Shown here: positions 19,521-26,654 of the stretch, one piece after another
Layout: every line of letters begins with the position of its first letter
How positions within the stretch are numbered: the stretch's first letter is position 1
Assembly: GCF_001039355.2 (NCBI RefSeq)
Contig: NW_019775495.1
Coordinates: forward strand, 296,099-322,752
DNA length: 26,654 nucleotides
Origin: Lingula anatina
Taxonomy: Eukaryota > Brachiopoda > Lingulata > Lingulida > Lingulidae
Direction: 5' to 3'
Notes under the pieces: model-generated
What the model saw: only the letters and a program-made list of their open reading frames with translations
Databases searched by the model: none
What the model was told of the DNA's origin: nothing
Translations under genes and position numbers: made by a program

Positions 19521-20120
19521 TTTTCAAATCTCGCAAGGTGCACGAGAGTTGAAATTTCACAGGGAAATTCTTACAAACTTACACATGATTGAAAGATTTA
19601 AATGTCTCAGAATAACAGATTTTAAATTATAGAAATCGTTAATACCATACATAAAGTCAGACTCACATTTTACCCTGAAATAGCTGCTCATTTTTAACAG
19701 GACGCTTAACGAGATTTCCTGTTCTGCAATCTGATTGGACAATTCTGCCAGAACATGGATGAATAACTCCGCTTTGTTGACATTGGAAACGTCATCCAGA
19801 CTCCAGGGCCTAATCCCTTTGACCATCGTTTTTCTGACAGCGGGTAGTTGCCGGATGCAGTGATTTATTTATCAAAAAGACGCTGAGACTGTCGCTTTTA
19901 GCGCTAGGCATGAAGTTGTGAATAATCCAGAAGTCTACAGAGGGTAAGTTGCTGAATTTTATACCATGCATTTCGCTTGTTTTTGCCATGGGTGATGACT
20001 GAAGAGATCGGTTGACACGACGGTTAGATTAAGGCGTAAGGGAAGGACGGGTAGTGCTGCTTTTCCGCATGCCACAGTTCAGTCGGTGCTGACACTGCGT
20101 AACTTCTGGAGGTGGAATAT
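19521..20120. promoter_or_regulatory. Probable COG6 promoter region, perhaps bidirectional
   Basis: This is the stretch just upstream of the COG6 start codon. It is richer in CpG-containing words (GCGCTAGGC, GACGCTG, ACGACGG) than the surrounding AT-rich DNA. On the plus strand, CTACAGAGG/GTAAGT near 19940 and CTGGTGAG/GTAATC near 20130 look like donors of non-coding first exons, which would fit a divergent transcript. No TATA box is obvious. No plus-strand coding exon follows inside the window. Confidence 0.35.
19674..19826 (-). CDS. Possible alternative first exon upstream of COG6
   Basis: The stretch opens with ATG (19824-19826) and reads 51 codons (MVKGIRPWSLDDVSNVNKAE, then LFIHVLAELSNQIAEQEISL, then SVLLKMSSYFR) to a donor-like AGG/GTAAAA in phase 0. 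Splicing to COG6 exon 2, which starts in phase 0, would give an in-frame alternative N terminus. Read through instead, the frame stops at 19557-19559, upstream of the COG6 ATG. The sequence has a helix-like, protein-like composition, but I do not recognise it. It could also be a chance upstream frame or part of another gene. Confidence 0.25.
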
Positions 20121-20414
20121 GACTTTCTGGTGAGGTAATCCCAGTCACTGGAGTCAAAAACTGAGTAATATAGGTCTTGGTATCCTGACAGGGGAAGGTA
20201 AGGGACAGCTATATTTTTCGTATATGTTCAGCAGTTTTCTGGGTTCGCTGTTTAGTGTCTATTTTGTCTTGCCAGTAATTCTCAATTACATTGCGAAGTT
20301 AGCCTTCATGATATCAGAGATCCATTAGTAGTTTGTGGTATTGGATAATCTGTGATATATTGAACTGATACAATGTACCCAATAATTTAGACTGGTCGTT
20401 AATTAGTGCGCCGG

Positions 20415-20468
<54 letters not shown>

Positions 20469-22240
20469 TTCGAGCATAAGAATACATGCACACAAGCTAA
20501 CACAGACACGATTTTCTTCTTACATGCACCTGGTATCTCAGTATCATATGGAAGATACTATTGTATTAGATTAGAGAGCTGATAGACCTGTTAATACTTA
20601 CAGAACTTTAGTATTAACTGAACTTGGTACATGTGTTTCTTAATAGCAGTATTTGGCTGTTAAATGCCAGTCATATGCTAACTGCTGTAGGTCCAGTTTC
20701 TCTTATTTAAAGCACCTGTCAGAGATTTTGGTTAGTTTGGTTATATACTGAACAAAGCTTTAAGGCCATCTGAATCAATTCTGGCTTGTTATTACAATGG
20801 CAAACAATATACCTTTTGACCTGTTTATGAATACTGATGCCATACATTTGTAGATAACAAAAGACTTATCGGCTGCCGTAACTGTTTATCTCTGCCAGTG
20901 GCCTTTCAGATGTTAAGTATTATAGAATAAAAATATAAATTCTGTAGATATTAAACTAAATTTTAACTTGGACCTGTCTTTGACATTGCATACTTATATG
21001 CAAAAGTATGATTATTCTATAGATGTTTTAATTACAATTAACATACACGGACTCACAAACAGGCTGAAGTCTGAAATCAGAAACATTTTGGCCACTTTGG
21101 GATTGAACTGCACTTTGATTGCACTTAATCACCACCTCAGTATTTGTCCACAATAAAGCTTCTGTCACATCATAATACTAAATGAAGTGCTGCTTACTTA
21201 ATGTATGATATGTTTATTCAGCAGCACATTAAATAGAATTGTACACAATGTCAACATCTTAAATGGTGTTTACAATACAATTGTTAGAGCAGAATGTTTA
21301 TGATGGCCCTGGTTCAAGACATATTACACCTCATTAAGAGAACTGTGCAGTAAAATACTTAATGCTGGGTAAATTCCACTAATCAGATTAATAAGTGGCT
21401 TTTCCTATAGTGACTACTAGTATGACCCAGTGAAAAACTGCAATTCAGGAATGCATTTATTTTGTAATATTTGCAAAAAGTGAATCCAATAAAATTTTAC
21501 AGATCTGAAAAGTAATTATGTCATATAATAAGTAATAAATCAGTATAGGAAAATTAACAACTGAAATACAATGACAATCAAGTGAAAATAACTAGAACTA
21601 CTTGTATACAGGTAAGAGCAATACAAAGATGAATCATTTTACCACATCCAACATGGACATGGTTGAACCAACAAATGCTTTCCTTATAAAGTGGAAGGAG
21701 ACAGATTAATTACTGCTGATAAACAATTCCTTAAAAAGTCTGAGAGGAAGTATTAATTACTGTTGATAAGCAATCTTAAGTATCCCACACTGAGTAGCAC
21801 AACCCTGAGTTTCCAAGGTTAGTGGAAGTTCAACTTTCTACTATCTGCGTGCCTATCTTGTTTCCAGCTAAGGCTCTGTTCTCACAACTTTTAGATCGAT
21901 CTATCACCGCGGGGAGTCTCACTAGATTACTGTCAGATAATCCCCCTTAAGTGTCCGTCCCCGCCTACTACAAGCTTTAAGGGGTAATTAACTTTCGTGT
22001 CCGCCCGGCTGACAGCTATTTAGCGTGAACCCCCAGGGAGTTAGGTCGATCCAATGTAGGTCGATCTAATCTATGAGAATGGGGTGTTAGATAGATCTTA
22101 GTTTCCAGTAATCCTTCAGAGTCAGGGTGACTGGATACAGTGTTAAACACAAAGTAGTTGATTTTAGTTTAAAGACTTCAAACATACTTGATCTTTTTAA
22201 ACAAAAAAAAAAAAAAAACATAATTGGTTAATTTTAAATT
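20121..22240. other. Gene-free stretch with simple repeats
   Basis: No coding exon recognised. A (CT)n-(CA)n compound microsatellite lies at about 20419-20468. A 215-base segment near 21872-22088 has a possible imperfect inverted pair (CTGTTCTCA...TAGATCGATC against GATCGACC...ATTCTCAT complement) and a GC richer than its surroundings, so it may be an old MITE. An A run (22204-22218) precedes the duplication. Confidence 0.45.
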
Positions 22241-22718
22241 ACGTTACCACAACCTCAAGTTACATCTATTTCCATTGACAGTGTAAAGTTAGGTCCATTC
22301 AACATCCAGTCAGGCACATATAACAGCCCCATAATTTGGCAGGCTGCTACCTTTGATAAGTGGCAGGTTTGAAGTTTTTTATCGCCAACAGAGGCAATTT
22401 TGCTTAAGTCCTTGAAGTACCTGGTTGACAGCCTGAAGTGGCACGTCAAGGAAGATTCGAGCTTAAGCCACAAACTTCTTTCCCCTCTTCCTTTGTTAAA
22501 TATGACACTTGAGAAATTATTCTACTATTATTGATGTGAAAATGGATGTGGTTGATTTTTTTCTCCCGCTTTGTTCGTTGTAATGTGAGACGCATGTTTT
22601 TTTTGCAAAATGCCGTAAGGGACATCCAATATAAAGGGTCGCACCTTGAGGGGGGGCTAGAGAAAAGCAAAAAGACCTCTCATTTTGCAAAAATGTTGAT
22701 AGTGATAGATTATGCGGC

Positions 22719-23090
22719 ATGAAATGCGTATATCCATCGCATTGGCATGCTTTTTGTTTTGCTTTGATTTGTATTTATGCCAAATACAGTAAATATGCAA
22801 TAATGGCAGAACAGACATTACAAATCGATTGTCAAACAATTGACCTGATCATAAAAAAACAAAGCTTAGATGTTTTATTCTTATCCCCTTCCTCTCGTTT
22901 GACTGTCAAGAACAGACAAAGACTGCCTGATGACCAGATATTGATTTTTTACGAGAAAAAACTATCTCTGGATGTGCAAGATTATGATGATTCATGCAAT
23001 TTATCTTCTATGCAGGAGAAAAAAATTCTTTCCACCAGAGATTTATACAATATTTTAAAGTTAATGTGTTGTCTGCTTGATTCAAGATAA
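22719..23090 (+). CDS. Unrecognised open frame in duplication copy 1 (uncertain)
   Basis: 123 codons. An inner ATG at 22803 in a good context (ATAATGGCAG) would give 95 residues starting MAEQTLQIDCQTIDLIIKKQ, with many charged and hydrophobic residues, then a stop at 23088-23090. No domain is recognised, and no splice partners or polyadenylation site make it convincing. It could be a fragment of a transposon protein or a chance frame. Overlapping minus-strand frames in the same stretch are equally open. Confidence 0.15.
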   Translation: MKCVYPSHWHAFCFALICIYAKYSKYAIMAEQTLQIDCQTIDLIIKKQSLDVLFLSPSSRLTVKNRQRLPDDQILIFYEKKLSLDVQDYDDSCNLSSMQEKKILSTRDLYNILKLMCCLLDSR

Positions 23091-23549
23091 ATCCAGATAT
23101 TTTTTCATTGGATAAATTAAAAGACTAATCCACTTGAATGAAATGTTACAACTTTTTTATAACAAGAAAGAAATGGCAACTGTTTCAGACCAGTACCTTC
23201 TTTATTTAAGTGTACTTCTTTGGATCTAGCTTCAACTCAAGTTCAGGCTATTTAATCTTGTGTATCACATATATAAAAAATCTCTCAGGACATTGACTGA
23301 CAGCAACATCACCATGCTAAGTAGTTTACACTTCCTGCAAATGTGGCTTACATTCCTTGACAATGACATGGAGATGTTTGTGGCATTACAGAATTGCTAA
23401 GGATCTCATAGTGTAGTACTCTCTTCACTAGAGTACTGTACACTGATCAGTCGGACTGTTGCTGTTAATTTTTATCCCAATGCTCACTCAAAGGAGTGTC
23501 TGATATTTAAGCCATATTTCTGGTATGAGTTGGTTCTGTTGATGCATAG

Positions 23550-23577
23550 ACGAGAGAGAGAGAGAGAGAGAGAGAGC
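23550..23577. repeat. (GA)n microsatellite in copy 1 (again at 25096-25121 in copy 2)
   Basis: Short pure GA run in each copy of the duplication. The two runs appear the same length, which would be unusual for old copies because such tracts change length quickly. Confidence 0.85.
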
Positions 23578-24263
23578 CCACTGCCCCCAACCTCAGGCCT
23601 ACCCAACTACTGAGTACCAGACTAGGCACCGACTGATCCCGAATTCACCGGTAGATCGGACCACACTACCCTTTTTAAGGTGTGCGTCAGTACACGCTTC
23701 AATGTATCAGTCGCAACACCGCTCTTGCCTAGTACGCGATGTGATAGTGATGATTTTCAGCGGGGTTGAAAATTAGTGCATCTCNACGTTACCACAACCT
23801 CAAGTTACATCTATTTCCATTGACAGTGTAAAGTTAGGTCCATTCAACATCCAGTCAGGCACATATAACAGCCCCATAATTTGGCAGGCTGCTACCTTTG
23901 ATAAGTGGCAGGTTTGAAGTTTTTTATCGCCAACAGAGGCAATTTTGCTTAAGTCCTTGAAGTACCTGGTTGACAGCCTGAAGTGGCACGTCAAGGAAGA
24001 TTCGAGCTTAAGCCACAAACTTCTTTCCCCTCTTCCTTTGTTAAATATGACACTTGAGAAATTATTCTACTATTATTGATGTGAAAATGGATGTGGTTGA
24101 TTTTTTTCTCCCGCTTTGTTCGTTGTAATGTGAGACGCATGTTTTTTTTGCAAAATGCCGTAAGGGACATCCAATATAAAGGGTCGCACCTTGAGGGGGG
24201 GCTAGAGAAAAGCAAAAAGACCTCTCATTTTGCAAAAATGTTGATAGTGATAGATTATGCGGC

Positions 24264-24635
24264 ATGAAATGCGTATATCCATCGCATTGGCATGCTTTTT
24301 GTTTTGCTTTGATTTGTATTTATGCCAAATACAGTAAATATGCAATAATGGCAGAACAGACATTACAAATCGATTGTCAAACAATTGACCTGATCATAAA
24401 AAAACAAAGCTTAGATGTTTTATTCTTATCCCCTTCCTCTCGTTTGACTGTCAAGAACAGACAAAGACTGCCTGATGACCAGATATTGATTTTTTACGAG
24501 AAAAAACTATCTCTGGATGTGCAAGATTATGATGATTCATGCAATTTATCTTCTATGCAGGAGAAAAAAATTCTTTCCACCAGAGATTTATACAATATTT
24601 TAAAGTTAATGTGTTGTCTGCTTGATTCAAGATAA
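24264..24635 (+). CDS. Second copy of the unrecognised open frame (uncertain)
   Basis: This frame is identical in protein sequence to the one at 22719-23090, as expected from the direct duplication. Identity carries no evidence of selection because the whole 1.54 kb is the same. Confidence 0.15.
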   Translation: MKCVYPSHWHAFCFALICIYAKYSKYAIMAEQTLQIDCQTIDLIIKKQSLDVLFLSPSSRLTVKNRQRLPDDQILIFYEKKLSLDVQDYDDSCNLSSMQEKKILSTRDLYNILKLMCCLLDSR

Positions 24636-25140
24636 ATCCAGATATTTTTTCATTGGATAAATTAAAAGACTAATCCACTTGAATGAAATGTTACAACTTT
24701 TTTATAACAAGAAAGAAATGGCAACTGTTTCAGACCAGTACCTTCTTTATTTAAGTGTACTTCTTTGGATCTAGCTTCAACTCAAGTTCAGGCTATTTAA
24801 TCTTGTGTATCACATATATAAAAAATCTCTCAGGACATTGACTGACAGCAACATCACCATGCTAAGTAGTTTACACTTCCTGCAAATGTGGCTTACATTC
24901 CTTGACAATGACATGGAGATGTTTGTGGCATTACAGAATTGCTAAGGATCTCATAGTGTAGTACTCTCTTCACTAGAGTACTGTACACTGATCAGTCGGA
25001 CTGTTGCTGTTAATTTTTATCCCAATGCTCACTCAAAGGAGTGTCTGATATTTAAGCCATATTTCTGGTATGAGTTGGTTCTGTTGATGCATAGACGAGA
25101 GAGAGAGAGAGAGAGAGAGAGCCCACTGCCCCCAACCTCA

Positions 25141-25460
25141 GGCCTACCCAACTACTGAGTACCAGACTAGGCACCGACTGATCCCGAATTCACCGGTAGA
25201 TCGGACCACACTACCCTTTTTAAGGTGTGCGTCAGTACACGCTTCAATGTATCAGTCGCAACACCGCTCTTGCCTAGTACGCGATGTGATAGTGATGATT
25301 TTCAGCGGGGTTGAAAAGTAGTGCATCTCATCTCAAAATTTGTTCCGGGGTATGATGCTGTGAAATGCATACTGACGTGCTCCTTGAAAACGGGTAGTGT
25401 GGTCTAATCTACCAGTAAATTTGGCATCATTCGGTGCTGAGTCTGGTAGTTGGGTAGGCC
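25141..25460. mobile_element. Inverted-repeat (foldback or MITE) element, about 320 bp
   Basis: The left arm begins GGCCTACCCAACTACTGAGT and contains GACCACACTACCC. The right arm ends with the complement (GGGTAGTGTGGTC ... TAGTTGGGTAGGCC at about 25395-25460). The arms are about 100 bases, imperfect, with a loop of about 100 bases. Only the left arm exists in copy 1 of the duplication (23596 to 23784) because that copy ends at the N. A degenerate relative (GGGTAGTGCTG ... GTCGGTGCTGA) may occur near 20050. Confidence 0.65.
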
Positions 25461-25604
25461 TGGACCTGTGTAAGAGAGTGCATCAGTGGAGGTGAAGTGC
25501 GGTATGCTGAGAAGATTAGCTGTATCATCAATGGAAGAGGGATTAAAGGGAGTTACACACCAGTAAACAACCTACCACAGGAGTCCCACTGAAATATGTA
25601 CTTA

Positions 25605-25861
25605 GGCTTCATTCACATGCAATGTCTATTTTCTAAATTCTATTTTCTATTCGCGGTATGTCTTATGATCTCAGTCTGTGCCCTGATTATCCCGCGGCGT
25701 AATTACTGGCAGCGCGAGCCAGTTACTATAAGTTACTTTAAGTAACTGGCTCGCGCTGCCAGTAATTACACCGCGGGATATTCAGGGCACACACCATGAT
25801 CATAAGATACCGCGAATAGAAAATAGAATTTAGAAAATAGACATTCCATGTGAACGAAGCC
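25605..25861. mobile_element. Palindromic 257-bp element, PIF/Harbinger-like
   Basis: The two halves are nearly perfect reverse complements, with ends GGCTTCATTCACATG and the matching CATGTGAACGAAGCC. The core runs through CCCGCGG and GGCAGCGCGAGCCAGTTACT to a 13-base loop. It is flanked by TTA on both sides, a possible 3-bp target duplication. The ends and TTA target suggest a PIF/Harbinger-derived MITE. It has no coding capacity and would form a strong cruciform or hairpin. Confidence 0.8.
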
Positions 25862-26085
25862 TTATACTTAATATAGACATAGTCCTTGTAGTATTTCTAG
25901 TCTTATGTGTAACAATGTTAAACTTTGTAAAACTCTGGATGGATTTTTAAAGCTTTATAAGGTCTTTACCGCAGCTGCAGTAGAGTTTGTACTATGACTT
26001 GGTGGTAGTATTAATTTAGAGGTGTTTCGATGATCAGTACCTCAGTGCATATGTGCTTGCATATACATGCACCCATACTCGCATG

Positions 26086-26233
26086 CACATACATAGTGCA
26101 TGCACATACATAGGCCTACTTTAACAAACTTGATTATTGTACCACCAGCGTAGGCGCTGCACATACATAGTGCATGCACATACATAGGCCTACTTTAACA
26201 AACTTGATTATTGTACCACCAGCGTAGGCGCTG
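26086..26233. repeat. 74-bp direct repeat, two copies
   Basis: The segment CACATACATAGTGCATGCAC ... CACCAGCGTAGGCGCTG is present twice at a 74-base spacing (TAGGCCTAC words at 26111 and 26185). The copies look identical. The local GTGCATGCAC palindromes could aid slippage. Confidence 0.85.
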
Positions 26234-26269
26234 GCGGTACCCATGGTTTTAGTCCCGACCCGTATGTTC

Positions 26270-26303
26270 CGCCGGCTCCTGCGGCTCCTGCGGCTCCGCC
26301 GCC
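26270..26303. repeat. (CTCCTGCGG)n short tandem repeat
   Basis: About three copies of a 9-bp GC-rich unit, in an unusually GC-rich patch (about 26220-26350). On the minus strand it gives a poly Arg-Arg-Ser frame that is not supported as a gene. Confidence 0.75.
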
Positions 26304-26574
26304 AAGTCACCGTTACCGCTTCTCCTCCTAGACGGTAAGGGCCCCTGTACCCATCTCTTGGATTTAGGTCACCTATAATCTCAACTCGTTCCACGTAAAA
26401 TTTGGGCTTTGTCGGTATTGGGGTCTAGGTGTGGCACTCATTGCAATGCACCCTTGTCTAAAAATGGCAAAATTAAATGCTAATTATCTACCCTACGGAA
26501 GGAGTTATGGGAAAAATTTCTACAGACAGCTTTCCAAAAGTCATATGTGTAGATTTCAAATATGCCCTTGGATT

Positions 26575-26601
26575 TGACCTTTGACCTTTATTTCAAGGTC
26601 A
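26575..26601. promoter_or_regulatory. DR1 nuclear-receptor half-sites plus ERR-type site
   Basis: TGACCTTTGACCT (26575-26587) is a perfect direct repeat of the TGACCT half-site with one base between. TCAAGGTCA (26593-26601) matches the extended half-site bound by ERR and FTZ-F1 type receptors. Such words also occur inside common invertebrate repeats, so function is uncertain. No gene start is visible nearby inside the window. Confidence 0.3.
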
Positions 26602-26654
26602 AACGGGCCAAAATTTTCAAAAAAATGAAATTTTTTACGAAAAAAATTTTTTTT

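Larger units (their letters stand above)
22241..25329. repeat. 1.54-kb direct duplication split by one N
   Basis: Copy 1 is 22241-23784 and copy 2 is 23786-25329, offset exactly 1545 bases. Reading frames inside both copies are identical, and the only difference I noticed is T at 23773 against G at 25318. Copy 1 stops at the N inside GTGCATCTC, while copy 2 continues into the other arm of an inverted repeat. The abrupt N junction and near identity fit two overlapping contigs or haplotypes that were not merged. A very recent tandem duplication is the alternative. Confidence 0.9.
25862..26654. other. Right-edge stretch without a recognised gene
   Basis: Apart from the 74-bp repeat, the GC-rich repeat and the receptor-like sites there is no recognisable exon. 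The last 100 bases are runs of A and T around the TGACCT words and look repetitive. Confidence 0.5.

Noticed and set aside
22255-22839. Several overlapping minus-strand frames in the duplication
   Set aside because: They overlap each other in different frames, show no domain, and recur in copy 2 only because the DNA is duplicated.
26134-26394. Minus-strand frame with poly Arg-Arg-Ser
   Set aside because: The Arg/Ser run is encoded by the 9-bp GC-rich tandem repeat, with no other gene evidence.

Overview
This window is nuclear DNA from an animal. It is AT-rich, split by introns with GT-AG sites, and full of microsatellites and short inverted-repeat elements. The proteins look like those of a spiralian invertebrate. 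I lean towards a mollusc, because an intronic element has terminal repeats starting TTAAAGGGATAATAACTC, which I associate with mollusc genomes. That is an impression from memory, not a search result. Nothing prokaryotic, no tRNA or rRNA gene and no CRISPR array was seen.

Two genes can be read exon by exon, and they converge. On the plus strand (439 to 8483) lies the 3' part of a cadherin-superfamily receptor: the last two or so extracellular cadherin repeats, one membrane helix, and two alternative cytoplasmic tails. The short tail is one terminal exon (4628-4724). The long tail uses two exons (7599-8127 and 8364-8483). The upstream exons lie outside the window. One stretch of the penultimate repeat is missing at a single N (3243), which probably hides an assembly gap.

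On the minus strand (19520 down to 10980) lies a complete 20-exon gene for COG6, subunit 6 of the conserved oligomeric Golgi tethering complex. All exon phases join to give 677 codons. Exon 11 (102 nt, phase 1-1) encodes 34 residues absent from the human COG6 I remember and can be skipped without a frameshift, leaving 643 residues, so it looks like a cassette exon. The exon 2 donor sits directly against a 56-bp (CT)n tract. The 8484-10979 interval between the genes holds both 3' UTRs.

From about 19530 to 26654 no gene is recognised. The parts are a probable promoter region (19521-20120), a mostly plain stretch to 22240, and a 1.54-kb direct duplication (22241-23784 and 23786-25329) whose copies appear almost identical and are separated by one N. 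That pattern fits two overlapping contigs that were never merged at least as well as a real duplication. After it come a long inverted-repeat element (25141-25460), a nearly perfect 257-bp palindromic element (25605-25861), a 74-bp direct repeat, and a GCG/CTC-rich simple repeat.

The two genes have no evident functional link beyond adjacency. I found no new multi-gene system. The most interesting points are the alternative cadherin tails, an 18-nt microexon, the COG6 cassette exon, and the repeats pressed against COG6 splice donors.
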